Positions 19,665 to 29,161 of a DNA stretch of 64,000 nucleotides are shown here, in pieces. Source of the stretch: Aquimarina longa SW024 (GTDB lineage: Bacteria > Bacteroidota > Bacteroidia > Flavobacteriales > Flavobacteriaceae); contig NZ_AVQK01000026.1 in NCBI RefSeq assembly GCF_001401755.1, positions 58,769-122,768 of the forward strand. Direction: 5' to 3'. The first letter of the stretch is position 1, and every line of letters begins with the position of its first letter. The notes below the pieces were generated by a model that was not told the DNA's origin, did no database searches, and was given only the letters and a program-made list of their open reading frames with translations. The translations under genes were made by a program, and so were the position numbers.

Positions 19665-20114
19665 TTAGTTATGATTATAATCAGGGATATTTTTTAAAAA
19701 AGTATACTGTTTATCAGTATAACTCATCTGACAATAATAATGATCTATACCATTAGTAATCATTAAATATTCTGCGTCTAAAGCAAGATTATATCTTGCT
19801 ATTTGGTCAAACACATTTTGTGTAATCTTTACATTAGCAGATTTACACTCTACAATAAGAAAAATACTACCATCAGGATTAAATATAATAATGTCATAAC
19901 GTTTATTCAGTCCATTAAATTTGATTAGTTTTTCTACATTAATTAAACTTTTAGGATACTTTTTTTCTTCAATCAAATAGCGTAGAGTATGTTGTCTTAC
20001 CCATTCTTCTGGAGTAAGGATGATGAATTTTTTGCGAATTCGATCAAAAATAGAAACTTTATTTTCGCTATTTTTGAACCTGAATTGGTATTCTGGAAAG
20101 TTAAGCTTTTGCAT
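19665..20114 (-). CDS. HsdR N-terminal-like PD-(D/E)XK nuclease domain protein
   Basis: This 149-residue protein matches the stand-alone type I restriction HsdR N-terminal domain family. It has TPEEWVRQHTLRYLI, then the nuclease core: D74 in KRYDIIIFN and the E89-x-K91 pair in FLIVECKSAN. No helicase part is present, and the protein looks complete. The family is conserved in Bacteroidota next to holA, as here (divergent starts 26 bases apart). This conserved position speaks for a housekeeping DNA-processing role rather than restriction, but that is inference. Confidence 0.82.
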   Translation of the reverse strand: MQKLNFPEYQFRFKNSENKVSIFDRIRKKFIILTPEEWVRQHTLRYLIEEKKYPKSLINVEKLIKFNGLNKRYDIIIFNPDGSIFLIVECKSANVKITQNVFDQIARYNLALDAEYLMITNGIDHYYCQMSYTDKQYTFLKNIPDYNHN

Positions 20115-20140
20115 ACCACAAATTTGATGATTTTTTCTGA

Positions 20141-21145
20141 ATGGATGAAGTAAAACAAATTGTAAACGATATAAAACAAGGAAATATCAAGCCTGTTTAT
20201 TTTTTAATGGGGGAGGAACCTTATTATATTGATAAGATTTCTGAATTTATAGATAAAAATGTACTTGCCGAAGAAGAAAAAGGATTTAATCAAATGGTAT
20301 TATATGGTCGTGATGTGACTATAGAAGATATTGTATCAAATGCAAAACGATATCCAATGATGGCAGAGCGGCAAGTTGTAATTGTTAAAGAAGCACAAGA
20401 ACTATCTAGGACTATAGAAAAACTTGTTAATTATGTAGAGAATCCACAGCCTTCTACAGTATTGGTATTATGCTATAAATATAAAAAAATTGATAAAAGA
20501 AAGAAGCTTTATAAGGTAGTTGCTAAGAATGGGGTTATTTATGAAAGTAAAAAATTATATGAAAATCAAGTTGCAGACTGGATTAGAAGAGTATTAGGGG
20601 GAGCTAAGTATACTATTGAACCTAAGGCATCTCAAATGCTAGTAGAGTTTTTAGGCACGGATCTTAATAAGATAACGAATGAATTAGAAAAATTAAAATT
20701 AATAATTCCTTCTGGATCTCAGATTACTGCGGATCAAATCGAAAAGAATATAGGAATCAGTAAAGAGTTTAATAATTTCGAACTTCGTAAAGCTATCGGA
20801 ACTAGAAATGTAGTTAAAGCACATCTTATTATTAACTATTTTGCACAGAATCCTAAAGATAATCCTCTAGTGGTGACGATTTCATTATTATATAGTTATT
20901 TTTCTCAGGTATTACAATATCATGGTTTATTAGATAAGTCACAGCGTAATGTAGCTGCTGTATTAAGAGTTAATCCGTATTTTGTAAAAGATTACTCCGA
21001 TGCTGCGCATAATTATCCTATGAAAAAGGTAAGCGGGATTATTGCATTTCTAAGAGATGCTGATATAAAAAGTAAAGGAGTAGGGGCAGCAAATCTTCCT
21101 CAGGGAGATATTCTTAAAGAACTTTTGGTTAAAATAATGAGCTGA
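20141..21145 (+). CDS. holA: DNA polymerase III subunit delta
   Basis: This 334-residue clamp-loader subunit opens the beta ring in the pol III holoenzyme. It starts MDEVKQIVNDIKQG, followed by KPVYFLMGEEPYYIDKI (the degenerate nucleotide-binding loop of delta) and MMAERQVVIVKEAQEL. Further on it has FNNFELRKAIGTRN in domain III and an all-helical C-terminal collar domain. Length and order match HolA of Bacteroidota. It is divergent from the HsdR-like gene, and its stop lies inside a terminator hairpin. Confidence 0.92.
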   Translation: MDEVKQIVNDIKQGNIKPVYFLMGEEPYYIDKISEFIDKNVLAEEEKGFNQMVLYGRDVTIEDIVSNAKRYPMMAERQVVIVKEAQELSRTIEKLVNYVENPQPSTVLVLCYKYKKIDKRKKLYKVVAKNGVIYESKKLYENQVADWIRRVLGGAKYTIEPKASQMLVEFLGTDLNKITNELEKLKLIIPSGSQITADQIEKNIGISKEFNNFELRKAIGTRNVVKAHLIINYFAQNPKDNPLVVTISLLYSYFSQVLQYHGLLDKSQRNVAAVLRVNPYFVKDYSDAAHNYPMKKVSGIIAFLRDADIKSKGVGAANLPQGDILKELLVKIMS

Positions 21146-21171
21146 TTTTTGATGGTGTTAAAAATCAGCTC
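21139..21171. terminator. Bidirectional terminator at the end of holA
   Basis: A 12-base perfect inverted repeat (gagctgattttt / aaaaatcagctc) begins within the last codons of holA. It separates holA from the convergent SDR gene. Confidence 0.75.
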
Positions 21172-21188
21172 TAGATTATATTTTTTAT

Positions 21189-21917
21189 TTAGGATTGAGG
21201 ATTAGTAGCAAAAACAGTTGCTTCAGTAATAAACCCTCGATCATCCATTTCTAAAAGACTACTAATGGTGTGTGCAATTTCTTCACCTCTTAGTTTTGTT
21301 TGTTGTTCCATTAATGAGTATTGTTTGGTGTCACTATTTTTACCGACTCTATTGTCTGCAAAACTGGTCATCACTTCACTAGGATTCACTTGCATTACTC
21401 TAATATTATGAGGTCGTAATTCATTTCTCCAGCTTTCTGTCATGCCTCTTAATGCAAACTTAGTAGCTACATATGGCGATGCGGTGGGGGAACCTTTTAA
21501 AGAAGATGTGGATCCAATATTAATAATGTTACCAGACTCTTGTGCTATAAAATGTTTGGCTGATTCTTTAGCACATAATGTAGCGCCAAGTATATTAGTT
21601 TTAAACTGATCAGTAAATTGATCTGCTTCAATATCTATTAATTTTGCAATATATCCATATCCAGCATTATTGACTAGCACATTTAGCCCTCCCATCTTGT
21701 TTTTAGCTTCTTGTACCATGTTTTTAACCTGATTCTCTATAGTTACATCAGCTTTTACATATTCTATATCCAATTCAGATGCTGTTTCTTGTAATGTTGC
21801 TTCATTTCTTCCTGAGATGATTACTTGTGCTCCTTTTTCTTTTAATAGTTTAGCAGTAGCTTTACCAATTCCAGAATTTCCTCCAGTGATTAATACTTTA
21901 GCGTTTTTAATATCCAT
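21189..21917 (-). CDS. Short-chain dehydrogenase/reductase (SDR)
   Basis: This 242-residue classical SDR has the cofactor motif TGGNSGIGKAT (about residues 11-21) and NNAGYG (about 87-92). The catalytic Ser lies in NIGSTSSLKG and the Tyr-Lys pair in SPYVATKFALRG (YxxxK). It catalyses NAD(P)-dependent oxidation or reduction of an alcohol/carbonyl; 3-oxoacyl reductase-like enzymes share this look, but the substrate is open. It lies 79 bases downstream of an Lrp/AsnC regulator on the same strand. Confidence 0.9.
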   Translation of the reverse strand: MDIKNAKVLITGGNSGIGKATAKLLKEKGAQVIISGRNEATLQETASELDIEYVKADVTIENQVKNMVQEAKNKMGGLNVLVNNAGYGYIAKLIDIEADQFTDQFKTNILGATLCAKESAKHFIAQESGNIINIGSTSSLKGSPTASPYVATKFALRGMTESWRNELRPHNIRVMQVNPSEVMTSFADNRVGKNSDTKQYSLMEQQTKLRGEEIAHTISSLLEMDDRGFITEATVFATNPQS

Positions 21918-21996
21918 ATTTGATGCATTTTTTTTGTACGGATACCAAAGGTACGCTATGAATTCTAAATCTTTTGTTAAGTAGAATTGTATTTTT

Positions 21997-22452
21997 TTAA
22001 GGGATAGGAAGGTATAAAAAGTCTTTTACTTCAGTCATTACAAAAGAACTTTGTACTTTAGAGATGTTTTCTAAGGAAGCAAGTTTATTGGATAAAAAAT
22101 CCTGATAGCGTTCCATATCTTCGGCATAGATCTTAACAAGGTAATCAAACATTCCTGCTACATGATAGCATTCTACTACTTCTGGAAATTGTTGTATGTC
22201 TTTTTCAAATTTTTTTAGATAATCTGTTTGATGAAGATTTAATGTAATATTACAGAATACCACTAATTGTAACCCTACTTTTTTGCGATCAATGATAGCC
22301 TTATAAGATTTTATATATCCTTCTCGATCTAGTTTTTTTACTCTTTCGAATACTGGGGTAGTGGTTAGATGTAATCGTTCTGCAATTTCTTTAATGGTAA
22401 TTTTTCCATTTTTTTGTAACAGAAGTAATATTGAACGATCGATTTTATCCAT
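21997..22452 (-). CDS. Lrp/AsnC-family transcriptional regulator
   Basis: This 151-residue protein has an N-terminal winged HTH (DRSILLLLQKNGKITIKEIA, LHLTTTPVFERVKKLDREGYI) and the RAM effector domain (about 65-145, VGLQLVVFCNITLN, VVECYHVAGMFDYLVKIYA). Family members bind amino acids and form octamers on DNA. It may regulate itself and the following SDR gene. Confidence 0.92.
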   Translation of the reverse strand: MDKIDRSILLLLQKNGKITIKEIAERLHLTTTPVFERVKKLDREGYIKSYKAIIDRKKVGLQLVVFCNITLNLHQTDYLKKFEKDIQQFPEVVECYHVAGMFDYLVKIYAEDMERYQDFLSNKLASLENISKVQSSFVMTEVKDFLYLPIP

Positions 22453-22585
22453 ATTGTTTTAATTCTAGAATAGTCTTAAATTCAAAATTAGAATAAAATT
22501 CTTTATAAATATTATTTGTTAATGTTTTTATGCTATTGCTATTCTTTTTTATAAATTTTTATTCTGTTATTTGTTTAAGGTATGT

Positions 22586-23011
22586 TTAGTCTTTGACTCT
22601 TTTGGCTATAAATGTTTTAAATAAAAAACTTTTATAGGCCCTTATATAGCATACATCAAGATCATCACTGTTAATCCAAACTTTTACAATATAACTTTTA
22701 CCACTATCAGCATTATATATGGTTCCCCCAGATAAAACTCCGTCTTTATAAGTTAAATTATCCAAAATTGTCATCCCTAATAAAGGGCGTCCCTGAAGTT
22801 CTTTTAAAGGGTTTTTATTGTCTAAACCATTAAGATTAGATAACGGACGTTCTGCTCTTTTGTTAATTTTTCCATAAAAGGTATTTCCATCTTTGTAGAT
22901 TTCAATAATAGATCCTCCTACAATTTCCCATTTTCCTATATATACATCAGAATCAATAGAGGATGAGGATATCGTAAGAAATGATAATATTAAGAATAAA
23001 GTAAATTTCAT
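22586..23011 (-). CDS. DUF2147 domain secreted protein
   Basis: This 141-residue protein has a signal peptide (FLILSFLTISSSS). The DUF2147 pattern follows: YIGKWEIVGG, an IEIYKDGNTFYGKI strand, LLGMTILDNLTYKDGVLSGG, then IYNADSGKSYIVKVWIN and a C-terminal YKSFLFKTFIAKRV. It is a small beta-barrel periplasmic protein whose function is not established. Single gene. Confidence 0.85.
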   Translation of the reverse strand: MKFTLFLILSFLTISSSSIDSDVYIGKWEIVGGSIIEIYKDGNTFYGKINKRAERPLSNLNGLDNKNPLKELQGRPLLGMTILDNLTYKDGVLSGGTIYNADSGKSYIVKVWINSDDLDVCYIRAYKSFLFKTFIAKRVKD

Positions 23012-23084
23012 TAACGTAAACTTAACAATTATATCTATTAATACTTATAAAAAATATAAAATAAGTCGATTATATTAAAAGAAA

Positions 23085-23122
23085 AAGCCTCTTAAATCTA
23101 TGTATTATGGATTAAGAGGCTT
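23085..23122 (-). terminator. Intrinsic terminator of fumC
   Basis: An 11-base perfect inverted repeat (aagcctcttaa / ttaagaggctt) with a 16-base loop lies between the end of fumC at 23145 and the start of the DUF2147 gene. Confidence 0.75.
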
Positions 23123-23144
23123 AATATTATTAAAGTAAGTTTTT

Positions 23145-24542
23145 TTATTTTAAACTCCCTACCATATCTTCAGGTTTTACCCATTCATCAAATTCTTGTT
23201 CGGTTACATATCCTAACGCTACAGCTTCATGTTTTAGTGTTGTACCATTTTGGTGGGCAGTATTAGCGATTTCGGCAGCTTTATAATATCCGATTTTGGT
23301 ATTTAAAGCTGTAACTAGCATCAATGAATTATTCAATAATTCTGTAATTCTCTTTTGGTTAGGTTCAATTCCCTGAGCACAGTGCTCATCAAAAGAAACA
23401 CATGCATCTCCAATCAATTGTGCACTTTGTAATAAATTTGCGGCCATTACTGGTTTAAAAACATTTAACTCAAAATGTCCTTGCATACCACCAATATTAA
23501 TAGCTACATCATTACCTAGTACTTGAGCGCATACCATTGTTAAAGCTTCACATTGTGTTGGGTTTACTTTTCCTGGCATGATAGAACTTCCTGGCTCGTT
23601 TGCAGGAATAATTAATTCACCGATTCCACTTCTTGGTCCAGAGGCAAGCATACGGATATCGTTTCCAATTTTATTTAAAGAAACGGCTAATTGTTTTAGA
23701 GCTCCATGACTTTCTACAAAAGCATCATGTGCTGCTAGTGCTTCAAACTTATTTTCGGCAGTGATAAATGGTAAACTAGTAAATTGAGCAATAAATTCTG
23801 ATACACGTTTAGCATATCCTTTTGGAGTATTTAATTCTGTTCCCACAGCAGTTCCTCCTAATGCTAGTTCTCCCATATGGGGTAATGTATTTTCTAATGC
23901 TTTAATACCGTGATCTAATTGAGAAACATATCCTGATAACTCTTGTCCTATTGTAAGAGGAGTAGCATCCATAAAATGGGTACGCCCAATTTTTACTACA
24001 TTTTTAAATTCTTCGGATTTTTTCTTAAGGGTATCTCTTAATTGTGTGATCCCAGGAATAGTTACTTCTACGATTTTTTTATAGGCAGCAATATGCATTC
24101 CTGTCGGGAATGTATCATTAGATGATTGTGATTTATTAACATCATCATTAGGCTGTAATGTTTTTTCTCCTTCACCAATAGTTTTACCTGCTAATTGATG
24201 AGCTCTATTAGCAATAACTTCATTAACATTCATATTGCTTTGAGTACCAGAGCCAGTTTGCCAAATTACCAGAGGAAATTGATCATCATGTTTTCCTTCT
24301 AATATTTCATCACAAACTTGTGAAATAAAGTCTCTTTTCTCTATTGGTAAAACTCCTAATTCACAGTTTGTGTATGCTGCAGCTTTTTTTAGATATGCAA
24401 ACCCATAAACGATTTCTAATGGCATAGATGCAACTGCACCAATCTTAAAATTGTTTCTAGAACGTTCTGTTTGCGCTCCCCAAAGCTTATCAGCAGGTAC
24501 TTTTACCTCGCCCATTGTATCCTTCTCTATTCTATATTCCAT
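23145..24542 (-). CDS. fumC: Class II fumarate hydratase
   Basis: This 465-residue enzyme hydrates fumarate to malate in the TCA cycle. It is the iron-independent tetrameric class: [14 protein letters not shown] at the N-terminus, [20 protein letters not shown], the substrate-binding [32 protein letters not shown], and the fumarase/aspartase signature [13 protein letters not shown], whose mobile loop carries the catalytic Ser. Its length equals E. coli FumC. Single gene with its own terminator. Confidence 0.96.
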   Translation of the reverse strand: MEYRIEKDTMGEVKVPADKLWGAQTERSRNNFKIGAVASMPLEIVYGFAYLKKAAAYTNCELGVLPIEKRDFISQVCDEILEGKHDDQFPLVIWQTGSGTQSNMNVNEVIANRAHQLAGKTIGEGEKTLQPNDDVNKSQSSNDTFPTGMHIAAYKKIVEVTIPGITQLRDTLKKKSEEFKNVVKIGRTHFMDATPLTIGQELSGYVSQLDHGIKALENTLPHMGELALGGTAVGTELNTPKGYAKRVSEFIAQFTSLPFITAENKFEALAAHDAFVESHGALKQLAVSLNKIGNDIRMLASGPRSGIGELIIPANEPGSSIMPGKVNPTQCEALTMVCAQVLGNDVAINIGGMQGHFELNVFKPVMAANLLQSAQLIGDACVSFDEHCAQGIEPNQKRITELLNNSLMLVTALNTKIGYYKAAEIANTAHQNGTTLKHEAVALGYVTEQEFDEWVKPEDMVGSLK

Positions 24543-24727
24543 TGTTAAGATAATTTGTTTTTAAAGATGGCAAATTTAAGCATTTGTAGAGCTATTTTTG
24601 AAAAAAGAGGTTACTTTTTAGAATATAAATTTCAATTATATGAGATTGAAAAATAAATTATATTTCTGCTATGACATATAAATAAGAGTTACTATCTTTG
24701 ACAAAATTTGAAAATTAGAATATCGTT

Positions 24728-24898
24728 ATGTTTGAATTCGATCAATACCTTGGTTTTTTAGCTTTTTTAACTATCCTTACTATAGGATTTTGGTTAATGA
24801 TCTTTTTATTAACTTTTGTAATTCCTTACTGGATTATAGGAGCTAATGTCGAAAATTTTAAATTAAGAAGAGAGGCTAAACGTAATGCTAAATCATAA
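24728..24898 (+). CDS. Small membrane protein, 56 residues
   Basis: A short open frame with an ATG at 24728 and TAA at 24896-24898. It encodes one or two close hydrophobic segments (about residues 8-38, with LAFLTILTIGFWLMIFLLTF) and ends in a basic tail LRREAKRNAKS. The strong hydrophobic/basic order and the terminator 26 bases downstream suggest a genuine gene. Function unknown. Confidence 0.6.
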   Translation: MFEFDQYLGFLAFLTILTIGFWLMIFLLTFVIPYWIIGANVENFKLRREAKRNAKS

Positions 24899-24923
24899 GC
24901 ATAACGAATTAAAGTTTATATAG

Positions 24924-24951
24924 AAAAAGGAAGTCATTTGACTTCCTTTTT
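24924..24951. terminator. Bidirectional intrinsic terminator
   Basis: A 12-base perfect inverted repeat (aaaaaggaagtc / gacttccttttt) with a 4-base loop and T run lies between the small membrane protein gene and the convergent ArsC-family gene. Confidence 0.85.
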
Positions 24952-24966
24952 TGTTTTTATAATTGT

Positions 24967-25308
24967 TTATAAGATATCTTTAATTTTTTCTGGAGGTCTC
25001 CCTATAACAGCTTTATTATTTTTGATAACAATAGGTCTTTCAATAAGCTTTGGGTTTTCAGACATTACTTTGATTAACTCATTGTCATTTAGATTTTTAT
25101 TCTTAAAATTTTCTTTCCATACTACTTCATTCTTTCTTATTAAATCTATTGGAGCAATTTTTAAGAGCTTAATTATTTCAGATAATTCTTGTTCAGATGG
25201 AGGAGTTTCTAAATATTTAATTATAGTAAGCTCTTCTGCTGTTTTGTTGAGTAAAGCAAGTCCTTCTCTAGATTTACTACATCTAGGGTTATGATAAATA
25301 GTTGTCAT
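24967..25308 (-). CDS. ArsC/Spx-family thioredoxin-fold protein (arsenate reductase-like)
   Basis: This 113-residue protein has the ArsC-family signature: YHNPRCSKSREGLALL puts the nucleophilic Cys at residue 10. An internal ETPPSEQELSEI helix start and RPIVIKNNKAVIGRPPEKI at the C-terminus supply the Arg for the oxyanion site and the GRP motif. In glutaredoxin-coupled ArsC these residues reduce arsenate, but unlinked chromosomal copies are often general thiol proteins. It sits 18 bases after prfB on the same strand, so the two are probably co-transcribed, with no other arsenic gene nearby. Confidence 0.8.
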   Translation of the reverse strand: MTTIYHNPRCSKSREGLALLNKTAEELTIIKYLETPPSEQELSEIIKLLKIAPIDLIRKNEVVWKENFKNKNLNDNELIKVMSENPKLIERPIVIKNNKAVIGRPPEKIKDIL

Positions 25309-25326
25309 ATTCTATTGTATAAAATT

Positions 25327-26425
25327 TTAATCTTCATTTTTTTGCCCCATCATCATAAGAAAAGCTTTTAAAAACTGATCGATATTACCATCCATTACAG
25401 CATCTACATTACCTGTTTCTTCAGTCGTTCTTACATCTTTTACTAACTTATATGGGTGCATCACATAATTACGAATTTGTGATCCCCATTCGATCTTCAT
25501 TTTAGAGGCTTCTATCTCATCTCGTTGTGCGCGTTGTTTTTGAAGTTCAATCTCGAATAACTGAGATTTAAGCATTTGTAATGCTTTTATTCTGTTTTCT
25601 TGTTGTGATCTAGTATCCGAACAAGAGATTTGTATACCAGTAGGGAAGTGAGTAAGTTGTACTTTGGTTTCTACTTTATTTACATTTTGTCCACCAGCAC
25701 CACTGGATCTAGAGGTAATAATCTCGTAATCGGCAGGATTGATATCTATTTCGATACTATCATCAGCAAGAGGGTATACATATATAGAAGCAAATGAGGT
25801 ATGTCGTTTTGCATTGCTATCAAAAGGAGATATGCGCACTAGTCGATGTACTCCATTTTCACCTTTAAGCCATCCAAAAGCATATTCGCCTTCTATTTCT
25901 AATGTAACGGTTTTTATCCCTGCGACATCACCTCCCTGATAGTTAAGTTCTTTTACTTTAAAACCTTGTTTTTCTGCCCACATAAGATACATACGCATAA
26001 GCATGCTTGCCCAATCACAACTTTCGGTACCACCAGCACCCGCAGTAATTTGCAAAACAGCACTCATACTATCGCCTTCTTCACTAAGCATATTTCTAAA
26101 CTCTAAACCTTCTATAAGTGATTTAGTATCATTATATCGTTCAGAAACTTCGGATTCTGTAGCATCTCCTTCTTTATAAAATTCATAAAGAACCTCGAGA
26201 TCATCAACTAATGTTTCTCCTTTTTGGTAATCAGAAACCCATTTTTTTTCTGCGTTTAGCTCACGCATTAATTTTTCCGCTTCCTGAGCGTTATCCCAAA
26301 AATTTGGGGCGTAGGTTTTTTCTTCTTGATTAGCTATTTCTATAAGTTTGGCATCAATGTCAAAGATACCTCCTTAACGCAACCAGGCGCTCCCTAAGAT
26401 CTTGTAAAGTCTCAGTATTAATCAT
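25327..26425 (-). CDS. prfB: Peptide chain release factor 2, with programmed +1 frameshift
   Basis: Reads as one protein of about 365 residues only if ribosomes shift +1. From the ATG at 26425 there are 21 codons ([14 protein letters not shown]...RRYL), then an in-frame UGA at 26362-26360; slipping on CUU restores the main frame ([15 protein letters not shown]...). Later landmarks are the UGA-recognising loop [20 protein letters not shown] (SPF motif) and the catalytic GGQ in [20 protein letters not shown]. The product releases peptides at UGA and UAA and so controls its own synthesis. It is followed 18 bases later by the ArsC-family gene. Confidence 0.96.
26359..26374 (-). other. prfB: prfB +1 programmed frameshift site
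   Basis: On the minus strand an internal Shine-Dalgarno-like AGGAGGT (26374-26368) is followed at the classic short spacing by the slippery CTT and the stop TGA with a C after it. This is the canonical autoregulatory signal of prfB. Confidence 0.95.
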
Positions 26426-26540
26426 AATCTAATAATTTTTTGACAAAAATAGGATTTAACACTTCAGTAAGAAGCAATTTTTAGATTATTTTATAGATTT
26501 ATTGATTTTATAAATTTTTTATTCTAAAATAACTGTTTTT

Positions 26541-28952
26541 ATGAAGCTCTATTTTGTTTATTTATTATGTATGCTTTCGAGTAGTATGTCGGCTCAGTTT
26601 TTAGAAAAACAAGAACAATTACTAGCTTTTGACGGTTATTTTAAATTTTATTATAATGAATCAAAAGATAAGATTTATCTAGAAGTTAATAAGCTTGAAT
26701 CTGAATTTTTATATGTACATTCTTTGGCTACGGGATTGGGATCAAATGATATTGGACTGGATAGAGGTCAGATTGGAGATGGAGTAGTTGTAAAGTTTCA
26801 AAGGGCAGGAAATAAGCTATTACTAGTTCAACCTAATCAAAGGTATCGTGCTATAACAGATAATACACTAGAGCAAAAAAGTGTATCACAAGCTTTTGCA
26901 AAATCTGTTTTATTCGGGTTTACTATTAAACAAGAAACGGCAAATTCATTTATTATCGATCTTACTCCTTTTTTAATGCAAGATGCGCATGGCATAATTG
27001 ATAGATTAAAATTTCAAAAACAAGGAGTATATAGTGTTGATACCTCTAGAAGTAGTTTAAGTATGGAGAGAACTAAGGCTTTTCCTAAAAATGTAGAGTT
27101 TGAAGCCTTGATTACCTATAAAGGATCTGCTACAGGAAATAATATACAGACAATTGCTCCTAATTCTAAATATCTTTCTGTTATCCAACATCATTCATTT
27201 ATAGCGTTGCCAGATAATGGTTATAAGAAGCGAGAGTTTGATCCTAGAAGTGGAGCTTTATTTATGTCTTATATGGATTATGCAAGTCCTATACAAGAAG
27301 CTATAACTAAGCGTTATATAATTAGACACCGTTTAGAGAAAAAAAATCCAAACCAAACAATAAGCGAAGCAAAAGAACCTATAATTTATTATTTAGACCC
27401 AGGAACTCCAGAACCAGTACGATCTGCATTATTAGATGGAGCAAAGTGGTGGAATCAGGCATATGAGGCTATTGGTTTTAAAAATGCATTTCAGGTAAAA
27501 ATGTTACCACCAGAAGCTGATCCTATGGATTTAAGATATAATGTAATACAATGGGTACATCGCTCTACCAGAGGTTGGAGTTATGGAGCGACTGTAATAG
27601 ATCCCAGAACAGGAGAGATTCTTAAAGGACATGTGAGTTTAGGAAGTCTAAGAATACGTCAGGATTTTTTGATAGCACAAGCGTTATTAGATCAGCCTTT
27701 TAAAGAAAAAAACGATACGTATCAACCTATGTTAGAGATGGCATTGGCACGTATCCGTCAGTTATCAGCTCATGAAGTAGGGCATACTATTGGTTTTGCA
27801 CATAATTTTGCTGCTAGTACGAAAGATAGAGCATCAGTAATGGATTATCCTCATCCAACAATTGCTCTTGCAAATGATAAAATAGATCTGTCAAATGCCT
27901 ATGACACCAATATTGGGGAGTGGGATAAGGTAACAGTAGCTTATAGTTATTCAGAATTTGATAAGGGAGCTAATGAAAAAGAAGCACTTAATAAAATTTT
28001 GAAAATGGCCTATCAATCAGGTCTTCGTTTTATTTCGGATGGTGATGCAAGACCAAAAGGAGGTGCACACGAATTAGCACATTTATGGGATAATGGTAAG
28101 AGTGCGGCAGAAGAATTAGAGAATGTATTGAAGATCAGGGAAGTTGCTATACGTAACTTTTCTGCAAATAATATTAGAAATGATGAGCCATATTCAGTTT
28201 TGGAAGATGTTTTTGTCCCATTGTATTTTTTTCATCGATATCAAACAGAAGCTACAGTAAAACTCATTGGAGGATTAAATTATAATTATGCGGTTAAAGG
28301 AGATCAACAAACAATAATAGAGACAGTTGATCCCAAAAAACAAAAAAAAGCACTAACACAGGTTTTACAAACATTAGCTCCTGAAGTTTTGGCTATTCCT
28401 GAGAATAAATTAAAGCTATTTCCACCAAGAGCTTTTGGGTATAATAGGACTAGAGAGTCTTTTAAAGGAAAGACTGGTGTTGGTTTTGATGCATTAAGCG
28501 CAGCTACTACAGCAAGTGATATGAGTTTATCTTTATTATTACATCCAGAAAGAGCATCGCGATTAGTACAACAAAAGAGTTTAGATCATAATCAATTAGG
28601 ATTGGTAGAAACAATAGATCAATTGCTTAAATTTTCTTTTGAGACTAAAATAAAAAATAGTTATCATAAAGAGATTCAATATATGGTACGGACTACTATT
28701 CTAAAATACTTAATGAATTTAAGTGTCCATAAAAAAGTGTATCCCCAAGTTAATGCTATTGCAAATGCTAAAATTAAAGATTTAGCTATTTTTCTTAAAA
28801 AATCAAAAGAAGAAGGTATAGATAATGTATATAACAAGCATTTTGTGGATAAAATCACTGCATTTTTAGAAAGCCCAGAAAAATTTAAACTCATAATTAC
28901 TCCTAAAATCCCAGATGGTTCACCTATTGGTAGTTATAGCTGTGATTTTTAG
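26541..28952 (+). CDS. Secreted zincin metalloprotease, DUF5117/DUF4953 type
   Basis: This 803-residue exported protein (signal peptide to about SSSMSAQ, residue 18) belongs to the large Bacteroidota zinc-dependent metalloprotease family with N-terminal DUF5117-like and C-terminal DUF4953-like parts. The zinc motif is HEVGHTIGFAHNF, about residue 413, followed by SVMDYPHP, which provides the Met-turn. The DPRTGEILKGHVSLGS segment before it is also typical. No T9SS C-terminal domain is seen, so it is likely periplasmic or lipid-free envelope-bound. It immediately precedes the LanC gene by 209 bases, but nothing shows a functional link. Confidence 0.88.
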   Translation: MKLYFVYLLCMLSSSMSAQFLEKQEQLLAFDGYFKFYYNESKDKIYLEVNKLESEFLYVHSLATGLGSNDIGLDRGQIGDGVVVKFQRAGNKLLLVQPNQRYRAITDNTLEQKSVSQAFAKSVLFGFTIKQETANSFIIDLTPFLMQDAHGIIDRLKFQKQGVYSVDTSRSSLSMERTKAFPKNVEFEALITYKGSATGNNIQTIAPNSKYLSVIQHHSFIALPDNGYKKREFDPRSGALFMSYMDYASPIQEAITKRYIIRHRLEKKNPNQTISEAKEPIIYYLDPGTPEPVRSALLDGAKWWNQAYEAIGFKNAFQVKMLPPEADPMDLRYNVIQWVHRSTRGWSYGATVIDPRTGEILKGHVSLGSLRIRQDFLIAQALLDQPFKEKNDTYQPMLEMALARIRQLSAHEVGHTIGFAHNFAASTKDRASVMDYPHPTIALANDKIDLSNAYDTNIGEWDKVTVAYSYSEFDKGANEKEALNKILKMAYQSGLRFISDGDARPKGGAHELAHLWDNGKSAAEELENVLKIREVAIRNFSANNIRNDEPYSVLEDVFVPLYFFHRYQTEATVKLIGGLNYNYAVKGDQQTIIETVDPKKQKKALTQVLQTLAPEVLAIPENKLKLFPPRAFGYNRTRESFKGKTGVGFDALSAATTASDMSLSLLLHPERASRLVQQKSLDHNQLGLVETIDQLLKFSFETKIKNSYHKEIQYMVRTTILKYLMNLSVHKKVYPQVNAIANAKIKDLAIFLKKSKEEGIDNVYNKHFVDKITAFLESPEKFKLIITPKIPDGSPIGSYSCDF

Positions 28953-29161
28953 AAAACAATGATGATTTTTGATCATATTTTTGATTTACATTGCTATATA
29001 TTCTAGAATTTAGACTGCTGTTACTATAAGAAGTACTGATTTCCTTTTTATATTTACTCATTAAACGAGATTCTAATGCTCTGAGGCTAACCTCTAAATT
29101 TAAAGGAATGCTTTGCGAGCTTGCTCTTAGATAATTAGCTATAATCATATAAGAAATCAAG

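Noticed and set aside
28998..29012. AAATTCTAGAATA-like copy of the operator box, reversed, about 150 bases upstream of the LanC gene
   Set aside because: The match is good, but an equally good ATTCTAGAAT occurs upstream of the unrelated Lrp gene near 22461, so chance cannot be excluded in this A/T-rich genome.
28924..29160. A 78-codon minus-strand frame between the zincin gene and the LanC gene
   Set aside because: It overlaps the protease end and the LanC upstream region, has no homology-like features, and a low-complexity Ser/Tyr/Lys composition typical of chance frames in A/T-rich DNA.
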